64,000 bases of DNA from Mytilus californianus (GCF_021869535.1 NW_026262668.1:15298348-15362347); one strand, 5' to 3'. Positions 10,966 to 23,524 are shown, counted from the stretch's first letter. The notes: a model not told the origin generated them from the sequence alone. Made by a program: numbers and translations.

Positions 10966-12380
10966 ATAAATAAGAAATAAACCTTTACCTGTATTTCTTT
11001 ATAATTAGCCTTAGACAATATTAAGTGAGCTTGTAACCCCCTTTGATTTATTGCTCACATGCTAGTCTCTATTGATTACTTTTCAAACTATTGATTACTT
11101 TTCAAACTATTTTTTTTTTATAAATAATCCCAAAGAAAAATAATAAGAAATCGTTTTCAGCGCACTTTATTCTTTTATTTCATATTGAAATTTTTCTAAT
11201 TTACTTTTTTCTCTGAAGTGTTTCTTTTTTAGTGAATTCTTTGTCTTTTTCGTCTTGTTTTTCTCCTGGTGATGAGGTTTTCAGTATTTCTATGACATCG
11301 ATATTTGATTCACTCTGGCATCTTTGTACTTGTTTATACTTATAATTTAACAGACCATGTGTGAGTAATTGTTAGCAATATACATTTGATGATTCGTGTT
11401 CTATATGAAATATTTACAATTATAGAAACTGTTGCAAATAAAAAAAGTTATGTTCCGGAAATATTCTGTATTCTTACCATGCCTTTAGGCAGTTGCGTTC
11501 TAGCAAACACAGTGACTCCCCTTAGTTTTCTTCTTCAATTTTCTTAAGACATATTAAGTAAATTCATTGTCATTATAATCCATTAATCACTTAATGGCAA
11601 CCGTATTGTTGTGGTGCCAATAATCGGCACCGTAACGAAAAGACAACAGAATATAATCAAACACTTCCTATTAACGACAAGCCGCAAACAGGAATACAAT
11701 GTCGTAATAGAACAATTTGCTTGATCTTAAGATTAACGTGCTGGAAGTGAACTCAGTCTTCAATGTCTTTTATTGTTAATTCAGGCTCTTATAAGTTCAG
11801 TCTTTTAATTGTTCACAATGGTTTTATCATGCTCACCAAGAGTCCGGAAAAATTATCAATCATTCATTGTGCAAAGATCCTCCAAATATGAGGGACTTCA
11901 TTGTATTAATTAATGTATAGTATTTGGAATCAATTTTCCTATCAGTAAAATCGTTGGATTTTTATGGTTAATTTAAAACAAACTAAAACTGGGGTTACAT
12001 ACAATGAAATTAGTTTTTCGTGCAGCATGCAGTGGTCGTCATGGTAATATGGCGATTATCAAATGAGGGAATAATAAACATCAGTTTTTATCTGTCATGT
12101 ATGTAAAAAGAAAGTTTGTCGGATTTCAGAAATTTGTATTGCCGTTGATGATTTTTTTAATACTTTGTCCGAGCTATTGGGGAGAACTTTTTCTATACAA
12201 GGTTTTCAAGCAATTACTTTTCTGATATGATTCAGAACTATAGCATCACGGAACTGGACAGTTATGATGACGAATGTTTGATTATTTATCGAAAATACAA
12301 AGTATGTTAGTATCATAACTGGAATCGGGAGATTGGGTTCTTTGTAAAATGTATTGGGTAAAATACGTATTTCGTATACT
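10966..12380. other. AT-rich non-coding stretch
   Basis: Nothing gene-like. A 19-bp unit, ATTGATTACTTTTCAAACT, is directly duplicated at 11071-11108. Confidence 0.5.
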
Positions 12381-12381
12381 T

Positions 12382-12383
<2 letters not shown>

Positions 12384-12418
<35 letters not shown>
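12384..12418. repeat. (GA)n microsatellite
   Basis: About 17 uninterrupted AG repeats, ending at GCGCGAAG. Confidence 0.95.
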
Positions 12419-12421
<3 letters not shown>

Positions 12422-12599
12422 AAGATACCAAGGCGGCCAATCAAAATTCATATTTCCATTAAAAACGTCAGGCACCATGGCCAAATTGAAAAATAAAACG
12501 ACGAAAAAAAATAAGCAATAGCCGTAGCACCTAATTTATCTCAATGTTTTTGGAGGAGTAAGTTGCTATATCTTTATTTCTCTGTAACATACTTTTATT

Positions 12600-12888
12600 A
12601 TGCACCTGTCTTAAGTTAGGAGCCTGTTGTTTAGAGGTTGTCGTTTGTTGGTGTGGTTCATAGGTGTTTCTCGTTTCTCGTTTTTTTTTTATATTGATTA
12701 GACCGTTGATTTTCCTGTTTGAATTGTTTTACACTTGTCATTGTAGGACCCTTTATAGCTTGCTATTCGGTGTCAGCCAAGGCTCCGTGTTGAAGGTCGT
12801 ACTTTGACCTATAATTATTAACTTTTTATACATTGTGACTTGAATGGAGAGTTGTCTCATTGGCACTCATACCACATCTTCTTATTTA
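12600..12888 (-). repeat. dispersed repeat family A, copy 1
   Basis: Reverse complement of 45487-45785 and same strand as 48347-48652. Shared blocks are GCACCTGTC, GGTTCATA(G/A)GTGTTTCTCG, AGACCGTTGATTTTCCTGTT, CAAGGCTCCGTGTTGAAGG and GAGAGTTGTCTCATTGGCAC, ending CATACCACATCTT. It has no coding capacity. The short frame at 12840-13052 begins inside its end. Confidence 0.85.
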
Positions 12889-13532
12889 TATTTGTTATCT
12901 GTTGCTTATCCCTTCATCTTTTTTTTCTTTTGTCCGTTATGTGTGTGTCCTTTTTAATTATCATTTTAATTGTTTTCTTTTCAAATTCATTATTACTATT
13001 TATCTTGGGGAAAAAGTGTAGATATGGATTCTGCATTTTGTTGTTACTTTAGTTTTAAGTTTTATTTTTCTCTTGCAGTTTTATTTTTAATTGAGGATTT
13101 TACGTATTGTCATGTTTCATTTAATCCCGTAGTACTTATGTGGTGTTTACTCTCTGGTCGTGGAAATTTCCAATGATTTTTCTATCATAGTTTAGTCAAT
13201 ATTCGTGACGGAAGCCAAATAGGAATAATTACAATGAAATGTTTTCACTAATACAATTAAAACAATGACCGTATGTTTGAGGTTTCGTGATCAGATTGGG
13301 TTTCGTGTCAGAATGTGATAATCATTTTGATTTGATGTTCATAATCCTGTGATAAAACTGAGTGATTGGCTTTATAAATCGAAATTTGATAGTAATTAAT
13401 ACAATCTACCGGTTGGAAATGCATTTCCAATCACATAATTGCCTCATGTTCGTTCAGTTTACCACATTACATACACGCTAATATATCCTGATAGCTTGTA
13501 ACCAAAATAGCAAATTCGACAGAAAAATATAA
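12889..13532. other. AT-rich non-coding stretch
   Basis: No gene recognised. It contains the palindrome GGAAATGCATTTCC near 13416. Hydrophobic reading frames at 12840-13176 are T-rich low-complexity sequence. Confidence 0.45.
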
Positions 13533-14853
13533 AATATTAACATTACCCTTAATTAAATTGTAATCGAAGATAACTTACGGAAATGGTCAGGGAAAAGGTA
13601 TTACCCACGGGCACCTTGTCGGGCCAATTAATTGGTTGATTATAACAATACCAATTCGACATTTAGCGTCACGCAAACCGTCAATTCCTATACAATATCA
13701 TACGTTCAACGTCCTGTGGGGACGTAATATTCCAAATGAAGTTTTTGCATAACATGTATTCAAATTAAGATCTGCACTCAATTGTAATTACTGTTTAAAG
13801 TAGTTTTATGGGAGTTTTATGCTATGATTAAGATCCGTCAGATCTGTTTTCAGAACAACATAAATCATTTGTCTCTAGGTGATGGATAGAATTTTAGGAT
13901 CTATAACCAAAACTAATTCATTACACATATTTTACAAACAAAGGATATAATTCTCACCATTAGTTGGCGGTTATTGTTATTTTTTGTTTTGGAAATAAGC
14001 TTAATCACTTTAATTACCTGTATTTTATAATGCTAACAGAGAGACTGGGCATGTTTCAGCTATAGAAACTATATTAAGTAGAAAGTTTCGAACAATTTGT
14101 ATTACAGGGGATATCATGGGTATATTTTTGTTTAATATTCGTTGATTTGCGACAACCCTCTACATTTCTCAACGTATCTTAAAAAAAGATCGAAAGATAC
14201 CAAAGTTACATTCAAACTCATAAGTAGAAAATAAACTGACAACGCCATGGCAAAAAAGAAAAAGACCAAAAGACAAATAACAGTATACAAAACACAACAT
14301 AGAAAACTAAAGACTGAGCAACCATATTGAATGTTTGATAAAACCATATTATTGACGTAAGCCATCTGTTTATAAACTTTTACAATTATTAAGCACTACT
14401 AATGTAAAAGACTTGTGCAACTTAGGAAAATATATATTTAGAACACTGAAGCTCAGAAATGACTGTTTTCAGTAAGTTAATTTGTAATTCATTTGTTACA
14501 TATATTTGCTTTTTGGAATTATATTTATATGTATTTATTTTTTGTGTATTTAATACTTCTGTCTGTTTTGTCATGATCGTATATTTTTGTAATCTATATT
14601 TAGTATATATTGATTATACATGTACCTTTATGTTGTAAAACATTTGGTTAATAAAGAATTGAATTGAAATATGTTCAAATATTTAAATTCTCATAATTTC
14701 TTTAACCCTGTTTCTACAAATGAACATTGCATTCTGCACGTTCATTTTATACCGAGTTGGTCCGACGATGTGCCCGCGGGTAATACCCTTTTTCCAACCC
14801 ATTCCGTAAGTTATTTTTGATTTCAATTAAATTAGTGGTAATGTTAACATATT
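13533..14853. mobile_element. 1.3-kb unit bounded by about 100-bp inverted arms
   Basis: The left arm (13533-13630) and the reverse complement of the right arm (14752-14853) align along their length at roughly 75% by eye. Shared blocks are TTAACATTACC, AATTTAATTG/AATTAAATTG, ATAACTTACGGAA, GGTATTACCC(A/G)CGGGCAC and GTCGG(G/A)CCAA. Arms in opposite orientation suggest an old DNA transposon or foldback element. No transposase is visible between them, and no clean target-site duplication could be picked out. A family R fragment sits inside, at 14132-14345. Confidence 0.5.
14132..14345 (-). mobile_element. retroelement family R, 3' fragment (inverted)
   Basis: Plus strand reads ACATTCAAACTCATAAGTAG, AAACTGACAACGCCATGGCA, AAAAGACCAAAAGACAAATA and ACTAAAGACTGAGCAACCAT. 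This is the reverse complement of the 3' region at 10022-10215. The 77-codon minus-strand frame here is this repeat, not a gene. Confidence 0.7.
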
Positions 14854-15249
14854 TCTTTTATCTTTATTGTGTACCACCTTTTCCATATGGAAGTGAAAAT
14901 ATATGACGCAGCATATCCTTTATCTCTCAACATATCTTAAAATGCTACTTTTCAATAACATATGTGAAAAATATCTAAAATTTTCGAAATTTCCCTAGCC
15001 GTTTATCTACAGTTGAACAATAATTTCCTCCCGTATAATTCATATAAAATCCCATGCTCATTTTGTCCCGTCAATTATTCTAGATTTTTCACATGAGTGT
15101 ATTAGAGGAGACTTTTTTTATTGTTCTAGGGATTTAATATATGATACAGTGTGTAGTGAAAAAGACTTTGTTTTCGAAAATGTTGTTATCTTAAATTTCA
15201 ACAGTAAACATGGGCAGAATAATGTTCAAGAAAAACCCAGAAAGGGTAA
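14854..15249. other. AT-rich spacer
   Basis: Nothing recognised. A 76-codon frame at 15149-15379 runs into the tandem array that follows and is probably not coding. Confidence 0.4.
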
Positions 15250-15905
15250 CAAATTAGAACACTTACACACTGTAAACTCGTATCGACAAGTGAGTCTACA
15301 TGTGAAACATATAGAAGGCTTTCAGACTAGAAAACTTTTAAAAACACTGTATACTCAAATCAGCCAAAAAACTACATGAGAAACACATAAAGAGCTATCA
15401 GATTAGAATATACAACACTGCAAACTCATATAAACAAAAAAACTGTACAGGAGAAACACATAAAACATCTAAACACGACAAACTCATATCGGCAACAGTC
15501 TACACGAGAAACATATAAAGAGCTAGCAGACTAGAACACTTAAACATCGTTACTCATATCGGCAATAAAGTGTACAGGAGAAACACATTAACAGTTACCG
15601 GACTAGAATATTTAAACACTGTAAACTAATATCGGCAATAGAGTGTGCAAGATAAGCACTTGACGGTTTATCAGAATAGCTCATTTAAACACCGTATACT
15701 TGCATCGTCAATAGAGTGTACATGAAGAACACATGAAAGGATGTCAGACCAAAACACTTAAACTCCGTATACTCATATCGACAATAGAGTGTACTAGAGA
15801 AACACAAACTCATATCGGTAGTACTGAAGAATTATATGAAAGCATGCTAGACTAAAACACTTAAACACGTATCCTGATATCAATGAAAGAGTACATAGGA
15901 GTTTC
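15250..15905. repeat. degenerate 60-77-bp tandem array, about 9 copies
   Basis: Recurring blocks are ACACTTAAACACTGTAAACT, CATATCGGCAATAGAGTGTA, CAGGAGAAACACATAAAGAG and CTATCAGACTAGA. The GTAAACTC block recurs at about 15272, 15348, 15419 and 15479, so unit length varies (77, 71, 60 bp) through internal deletions. Confidence 0.85.
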
Positions 15906-16954
15906 TTTTCCTGCCTAAATATATGAATCGTTCTACATTTTCCTTGATAAAAGAGACAGTTTTTCTTTCACTGGAGACGTTTTTTGGTATAATGAACGTT
16001 TTGGTTTAAAACAAACACTTATTATTTATTTCTTGTGTCATGTTGCATTCATTCAAAAACTTAACAGGAATGGAAAAAAAAATCGTAAGCACTTTTCAAA
16101 CGACCACTGATTAACTTCCGCTAAATTGACCAAAGTTTCAAAAAAAACTTTATTTGTAAAAGCCCAAAGTATAACACAAATGACGACTGGTATCAAAACA
16201 CAAAAGATAATTCTTATGCATTAGGAAGGAGAGTAACATTGAAAAAAAACGTGAGATGACAAAATATTCATTATTTTGATATCGTTTGACATTAACATTT
16301 TTCTCACCCAATATTTGGAAACATATATATATATATTTAACTTTCACCCTTCATAAATGTAGTTTGTGAAAATTTCTTCTCGAAATAAAAATAACAAATA
16401 GCAAAAACTGCAGCTCAAAGATTCTGTTCGCGTAGGATAAACATTACCGGTTAGTGTCGCATGCGTCGTTCGGAAGCTGTAAATAATTTGGTCCATTCGG
16501 ATGACAGATGGAATCAATTGATACCTGTTTTATGTTTTTCCTGATCAACGCTGATGAGGGCAATTTATTTATTGAAAACGTAAATCACAGGTAATAATTG
16601 CTCCTCGTTAAATTCTTTCTTTATCAGGTAGCAGTCTTTAGTGATGTTATGTGTTGGTAATCTCCCTTGTTTAGAATTTTTATGGTGATATTTAAGCTGC
16701 ATTTATCACCTTAATATCCATATAAGTGTTCTGTGTGTAAAGTGATACGACTTGTAACAATATCAATAAAAAAACAGAATAAAACCAAAATAAATGTTAA
16801 TGTCAATATGTCGTCAATTTCAAATAATTAAAGTAATAAAAGTACAGTTTTTCTTAGTAACCAATACAACTGACGCATGACAAGGTAAATGCAAGTTATT
16901 TGTTATTAGAAATGAAATTGAAGTGTAGGAAAATACTTGATTTATAAATTTACC
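15906..16954. other. AT-rich non-coding stretch
   Basis: No gene or clear repeat. The 65-codon minus-strand frame at 16150-16347 is lysine/tyrosine/leucine-rich and looks like chance. Confidence 0.5.
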
Positions 16955-17390
16955 TATAAAACTAATTATCAATTAATATATTTACTTTTATAAGGTAAAT
17001 CTTGAATAATATATTTACCTTTTTAAACTAAATCTCGATAACCATATTAACTTATAAACTAAATCTCGATTCCAAAATTAACTTATAAAAGAAAATCTCG
17101 ATTAACACATTAACTTATAAAACAAAATATCGATTAACATATTAACTTATAAAACAAAATATGGATTAACATATTAACTTATAAAACAAAACCTTGATTA
17201 ACATATTTACTTATAAAACAATATTTCGATTAACATATTTACTTATACAACTAAATCTCTACTAACATAATAACTTATATGAGTCTTTTGTAGACGAAAC
17301 GCGCGTCTCGCGTACAAAACTATAAGCCTGGTATATTTGTTGAGTTTTCTTAACAATTAAATATTCGATTAACATATTTGCTGATAATGT
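16955..17390. repeat. 32-bp AT-rich minisatellite
   Basis: Unit core GATTAACATATTAACTTATA followed by AAACAAAATATC. The ATTAAC block starts at 17101, 17133, 17165 and 17197, an exact 32-bp period. About ten copies run to 17280. One further unit (AAATATTCGATTAACATATTT, near 17357) stands beyond a family D fragment at 17280-17348, so the array is split by that fragment. Confidence 0.85.
17280..17348 (+). repeat. SINE-like family D core embedded in a minisatellite
   Basis: GAGTCTTTTGTAGACGAAACGCGCGTCTCGCG, given here as two parts (GAGTCTTTTGTAGACG and AAACGCGCGTCTCGCG), then AAGCCTGGTATATTTGTTGA. About 70 bp, lying between units of the 32-bp array. Confidence 0.75.
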
Positions 17391-18239
17391 TAAACAGCTC
17401 CATTACGCAAAGTGTGACCTTTGGTGAATTGGCTAATCTTTTTATGTTTATATCTATATGGATTGCAAAAAAAAAAGAATTAGAATAAAAAAAAAAACGA
17501 TATTTGATTTACCTAAGAACTTTCCGTATATTGCCTTACTGCATATACTACGTTAGTCCTTAGCAATATCAAGTCTATAATGGCTAATTATGTAATAGGA
17601 AAAGTAGTCTTTTAGTCATATCTAACACGCATGATCGATATAGTTCGAAATTCTTGACTAGAGAGTATTTATACATTACATAGGACTTATAAAATCTTTG
17701 AGCCCTGGCCTTGAAGTCATAAAACTTTCGAGTCAGTTTTTTGTACTCATACTCCAAAATCAACCAATCAAAATGTTGAATTTCATGATTCGAGCATGAT
17801 TTTTGTGCTCCGAGCACTGAGCAAAGTTTTATGATTCAACCCCTGATCATCAGTTCTGACTTATTTCAACTCCAAAACCACATTATAATTGGGAACTAAT
17901 ATCACCTGATGTAAACTGATAAGCTTGGTCATCGTTGAGACCAGTATCGCCTGATGTAGTACTGATAATCATAATATTAAAAAAAAATGCTGATTTTCCT
18001 GATACTTTTTGAAGTTTATGAGATTCCCTCAGTTTGTGTTTGATATCTTGATTTGTCTTTAAAATAGAATTATGAGATTTGAACATCGATAAACTACTGT
18101 TGCCTAAACTTAACAAAGGAGCAATTATATATATAGATTCTCGTAGTTCTTTCATCACCTGGAACCAATAGAATATAATAATCCTGATCATCCCTTTATA
18201 GCTACATTATATTTTCTATGAGTTTAAATGGTCATTTGA
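17391..18239. other. AT-rich non-coding stretch
   Basis: No convincing gene. Minus-strand frames at 17584-17817 and 17883-18191 (77 and 102 codons) have no recognisable domain. A near-duplicate (ACCAGTATCGCCTGATGTA against CTAATATCACCTGATGTAAA) lies at 17897-17960. Confidence 0.4.
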
Positions 18240-18440
18240 AAAAAAAGTAAAATAACAAAAATACCGAACTCCAAGAAAAATTCAAAACGGAAAGTCCATT
18301 ATCAAATGGCAAAACCAAAAGTTCAAACACATCAAACGAATGGAAAACAACTGTCATATTCCTGACTTTGTACAGACATTTCCTTATGTAGAAAATGGTG
18401 GATTAAACCAGGTTTTATACAACATCAACAACTCAGCTAT
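18240..18440 (+). repeat. dispersed repeat family C, copy 2
   Basis: AAAAGTAAAATAACAAAAAT, CCGAACTCCAAG, AAAACGGAAAGTCCATTATC, ACACATCAAACGAATGGAAA, CATATTCCTGAC, GGTGGATTAAACCAGGTTTT: the same order as 40733-41000. Confidence 0.85.
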
Positions 18441-18954
18441 TTCTTTTTTTATATAAAGGATTCTCGAAGCGTATTTACAAATATTTCACACACTCAGAAT
18501 TTGTCTGTTTAATTTGTTTATTTTTGAAAATGATCCATCTATTAATCAAAATTAAACATAATGTAATGAACATTATTTTCCTTCTAGAATTTACTTAACA
18601 GATGGTTATTCACCAGTTATACCATATGAAGTCATTATGTATGAACAATTAAACCTTGATCACCTTGTCTTATTAATATTTTTATCAAGAAAAGTCACGA
18701 AATCCTTCAGGTATAACATCAATTTATATCTTAATCAAATTAATTGCCTTATAATCATATTCTTTTCTCAATTCAACAATATTGAAAATGCTAACATGGA
18801 CAAAGATTATTCAAAAGGTTTACTGTTAGATTACTTTATTTGTGACCACTCGCGTACTTTTGGTAAACTTGTGTACCTCAAATTGTTTCAATTGTTCTAA
18901 CCATTAAAACACGTGTTGTAATATCCAATAAAGAAACGTTATACCAAATGCATG

Positions 18955-19075
18955 TACAGAACTTAAGTTGTTTTCTATTCGTTTGATGTTTGAGCTTTTG
19001 ATTTTGCCATTTGATAAAAGACTTTCCGTTTTGAATTATCCTTGGAGTATATTTGTTATTTTACTTTTTTCCCAT
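18955..19075 (-). repeat. dispersed repeat family C, copy 3 (partial, inverted)
   Basis: TTTTCTATTCGTTTGATG, TTTTGATTTTGCCATTTGAT, ACTTTCCGTTTTGAATTATC: the reverse complement of the 5' half of the copy at 18240. The two copies face each other 0.5 kb apart and could pair. Confidence 0.75.
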
Positions 19076-20150
19076 ATGCTATTTTTATAACAAGACAATG
19101 ATTCACAGGGTTCAAATGACATGGATATAAACAATTATAGGTCAATAATGAGCTTTTTAACCTTTTTCTTATCCTTGCACTTAAAATCACCCAAAAATGG
19201 AAGAGATTCTTCACTGCAATAACTCAATTTTGCTTTTGGAATGTTTTTAAATAAGATGATTCATGTGTAAAATTTTATCATTGTAGTTTCTTTGACAGTT
19301 TGATTGAAGTAACTTTTTGTAATCACAATTAGCCATTAATTTTTTTTTCTTCACGCAAGGTCATTTTTGGGGGGAACGGGTTTTAAACAATTGCAATTTT
19401 CCTTAAAAGGACGACATTGTTTTAACTTCGTGAACATTTCTAATGAGTTGATGTCAAATTTAATCCTCAGTAATTAAAGATTAATATATTTCCGTGATTT
19501 GAAAAGAACATTTCATGTTTGAAACCTTAAAGTTTGTGTACTTGCAATGGACATTATGTTTTGGAACATGATCTTTTTTATTGCCCGAGTTTTGTGAAGA
19601 ATGGTTTGCCGTTCTAAATAAAAGCTGCCATGCAACTCCCATGTATCATTAAAGAAAAATAATGTATAGTGTTTTGTTTAATTTTGATTTACTGGTAAAT
19701 CCTACTGGTAGGTTTTGTGACTGTTGACAGTTTTTTTTAAAAGGTCTTAAAATCACCGATGATCTAAACCGCTATTAACACCTTACATTACAATATTTTC
19801 TATTGTAATTTTATTATGTGTCCTTGTTTTGATTTTAGAACTTTTGTTTCTATAACTTTTTTGCTTTTTTGTAAATTATAGTTTCATTTTTTGATAATTT
19901 TAGTTTTTAATTATTTTATGCTAATATATTTTTGTTGTTGTTGCTTTCTTTTCAAATCATGAATTAGTTTAATGTGTTCTCCTTTATTGTTATTCTTGGA
20001 AAAAGGAAAACTAGTTTGACAATTACTATTTCTTTCTAAAGATTATTCCATAAATAGTGGAAAGTAGATTAAAGCACCAAAACACTGCATGACAGTAACA
20101 ACGTAAACTGGTCAGTCGTTTTTCTTATGCAGAATTACATCTATTAAATG
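19076..20150. other. AT-rich non-coding stretch
   Basis: Nothing recognised. Confidence 0.5.
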
Positions 20151-20156
20151 AAACCA

Positions 20157-20255
20157 TTAACAAATAGGTCCACGTGGCTTCACATTCACAATGCAGCAGA
20201 TAAAACGTCCAAGCTCCTCGTGCAGTCTGTCGTCAATTATCTTAACATAGACACC
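20157..20255 (-). pseudogene. possible Calx-beta-like exon remnant
   Basis: A short open stretch ending at TAA (20157-20159), richer in GC than its surroundings. It translates to GVYVKIIDDRLHEELGRF and then ICCIVNVKPRG. Calx-beta domains (Na/Ca exchangers, FRAS1/FREM and many extracellular proteins) carry a V.V.IIDD...E..E.F strand-turn-strand pattern, and this piece fits it. Two in-frame TGA codons sit just upstream (after IDGN and before GVY), so it is either a decayed copy or the end of an exon whose boundary I cannot place. No neighbouring exon was found. The assignment is from pattern only and could be chance. Confidence 0.3.
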
Positions 20256-20309
20256 TCAGGGCAAAATTCAATTACCATCAATAAAAACACCAAAATCTCG
20301 AATAATTGA

Positions 20310-21160
20310 TTAAAAGATAGGAGATGTTTTCTTTATACTAAACATTAAGAGAAAAAATGAAAACTGATAGCATATGGTTAAAGCAATAAATATCCCTGCA
20401 GGTACAAATGAAGTCGTTACCTGTTCTAATGTGACAAGGGTCGAGCACCTGTTTCTGATGAAGAAATAAATGTCCTGATTTAATTCTAATTTATTTCTTA
20501 TCTTTCCAATGATATTAAATGCAACTAGAAGAATTAAAATTTTGCATAATATTTTTTTTTTCTTTAAATTTGTACCGATTTGATCAGAGTCTTATAATTA
20601 GACATTATGTCGACGGAGAAATGCTCTTAAAGAGATGCTGGGTTTTGATCTGAATTTAAGTGCCTTCTTAGTTTTTCAAATGATAAATTACAATCGAAAA
20701 TTAATAACCCTGTGGAAATGTAGATTTTGTGATACAATTTATTTTTTTCTCCTAGATTGATATTTATACATTCAGTAAGAGTTGTAATTTGCGATGCTTT
20801 AATCAACGTAAGCAGACAATGAAGTGAATATACACAATCAAATCAATGAACAAAAATGAAAACTTTTTTTAAAAACAAAGAAAGAAAAAAAATGTTTTTA
20901 AAATAAGATGGAAAAATGTTTTGTTTTCCACATAATTGTTTCTTTAATCATATTACTATTTTATCAATGTGATTAGTTCATTTCCAGAATTTGCCTTTTC
21001 ATAATTTTGAGCATTCTAGGTAATATGTCCCAAAGCACATGGTCGGCTAACATGCAGCGTTCTATAAACAATGGATATTCAACTAATGACGCTACGATAT
21101 TTTCATTTTAAGGTTACAACAATGAAAATATCCACAGTCCTTAAGGTTCTGAAACTGCGA
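20310..21160. other. AT-rich non-coding stretch
   Basis: Nothing recognised. Confidence 0.5.
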
Positions 21161-21164
21161 ATAT

Positions 21165-21356
21165 TTGCGATCGGTTTCACTAAATTGGACGTATCGTCCG
21201 AAACCTGAGACATTTCAAAGAACAACCAGTAAAATTCAAGAAGGAGAACTGAATTCAATTAACGCTCCCCAAGAACCCGGATCCTACACCTACAATCGCT
21301 GGCAGTGCTTACATTATGATATTCAAAAGTTAGGAGAAATACATGATGACCTTTAG
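21165..21356 (+). other. unrecognised 63-codon open stretch
   Basis: Frame ends at TAG after KLGEIHDDL. It holds SLNWTYRPKPETFQRTTSKI and NAPQEPGSYTYNRWQCLHYD. The mixed polar composition, with P, W, C, Q and about 41% GC, is unlike the K/N/I/F-rich chance frames nearby. The first in-frame codon is TTG, so it could only be an internal or terminal exon. I see no convincing splice sites and no family resemblance. It may be real, or a piece of repeat. Confidence 0.25.
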
Positions 21357-21359
21357 TCT

Positions 21360-23520
21360 ATTCCGATTGCGTTCTGAACTTTTCTTACGATGTTCTTGCG
21401 TTTTAGAAACTTTTTAAAAACAACAGGCACAAATAATTTGAAAATTGATATTTACTTGCAGGTGAGAATTCATATGTACAGATAAATTATTAATTGGTAA
21501 TGTCTCAGAGTTAAACAATATACATCTACATGTACCAAGCGACTATAGTCTTATTAAAGAAAATGACTTATTTTATTTCAACCTGAGTAAGAAAAATGTA
21601 CTCTAGTGTAGCACCCGAGTTTATCTACGGTATTTTAGCCAATTTACAGTTTAGTGTAGTGTATAGTGTACTGGTGTTTATCTTTTAGTCTTTTGGTCAC
21701 GGTACTGTTTGCCCTCGACTTATGATTGGTATATTCTTTTTTTCAGTTTTGTCATAAGACCGACCACTGATTATAAGTAACGTTGAGATAAAGAAGAGTG
21801 GAGAGGGTTTCTGTTCTTGATAACTAAATCTAACCTATTAAATGGGAATGTATTTATGCCTAAAATACGCAGACAGCCAGTTATGAAATATCTATTCCAC
21901 CAAATAGGCATATTTCTACTTCCTAGTTACTATATTAAGATAATTTTCTGTAAGCACATGTTTTCTCTTTAAATAAGAAATCTGCAGGAAAACGTATGCC
22001 ATTAACACAATTTGCATCACAAATAATTGTTTGCGATTTAGTGGAAGATGCTTTAATTGTATTCGATAATAATATTCATTGTATAAACTTTAGATAATTG
22101 GAGTTTCGGTCCACTCGACTCTCAAGTATCACTATACATCAGTCGTCCGTTGGTTGAGGTAAACAAGCCATGACATCTAGCGTGAATAGCGATGCAAATA
22201 GTCTCTTACGAATCACATCAATTCTGAAAATGTTACAAAAACTGCATTAAACGACGCATTTTGACTATTTTCCTGTTATGTGTGATGAAACTTGAGATGA
22301 TTTCATTCCATTATTTTACGGTCTATCGCTTAATAAGAATTATCTGTTGTTAGGTTGTTAATGTCTCTAATATACAGTCCATCGCCCATTGTTTTCCGGC
22401 AAATCAATAGAAACCACTTAGGATGTTTTCTTAAATGACATGAAGTATCTTGCTTTTCTTAAAATTAAATTGCATGAACAACAAAAATCACATTATGTAA
22501 AGATTGCTTTCACTTATACAGCAATTATTTTGTAATTCAGTATTAGCAGAAGAATCAAACTGTCTTTCTGAAGTATAACATTTTATCATGCTTCCTTCCA
22601 ATAAATGAATTGGTCCAATTATAGTTATGTCTTTGATTTCTATCTGAAGACGTGAACAGAAATGTCCGATTACTCAAGTAAGATAAATGTCTGTTTGAGC
22701 ACTTAAACACTGAAATGGTAGCGCCATGACATTAGCTATTTTACATTGTGATGTATATTGTTACCAAATCTGATCGGCGGAATGGAAGAGGTTTTTGGTG
22801 ACAGACTGAAATAATGGCTGTCAGAAAATGCACTTCCGCAAACTGCTAGAAATGTGCAGTATGCATTATTATCACTGTTGAATTTTTAACAAATTTCTGT
22901 TTACCGGGAGAAATAGTCGTATTTATGCTTGGCCTTATTTCCTGGTTATATCGTACAACAAAAATTCAGGAAAATCAGGAAATCTATAATATCGGTATTG
23001 AAGACGATAACAACACAGACACAAGTAAACAACAGACAATACTCTATCAAATAATGTTCACATAACTGAAAAGGGATAGGTAGGACGAATTTTGAAAATG
23101 GATATACTGGCCTTGTGATAGCTGAAATGAATAATGCAAAAAGAAAATGAATATTTTGCAACACAAAAAAGTTCTGTTCAAAAATGAAAATTATTTTTCG
23201 CACAGCGAAACCACGGAAAAATATATGCGTATGATCAAAAGATATAAATGAATCGTTAATCCGCCAAAAAATATCACCCAGAAAGCCCAGCCCTCTTCTC
23301 CTCCGAAAATCAAATGGTCGTTCCCTAAGGTTTCTTGTCTTATTAAGCCAATCTATACATCTTGATGCATAGTTATCTGCTTTGAGATCAGGCTAAATTA
23401 AGTCAGAATAATCTAATAGCGTTTGCTCTGAGCATCCTACTTATTAATTACATAAAATTTCATTGAAATGATTATTTTCTATACATTTAATGTTTATAAA
23501 TGTCGAATTAGTCTTTTTAT
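21360..23520. other. AT-rich non-coding stretch
   Basis: No gene recognised in 2.1 kb. The 85-codon minus-strand frame at 22946-23203 is very rich in F, I, L and C, typical of AT-rich antisense sequence. Confidence 0.45.
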
Positions 23521-23524
23521 AGTT

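Noticed and set aside
17883-18191. 102-codon minus-strand frame
   Set aside because: No domain, no splice support, and composition typical of chance frames in AT-rich DNA.
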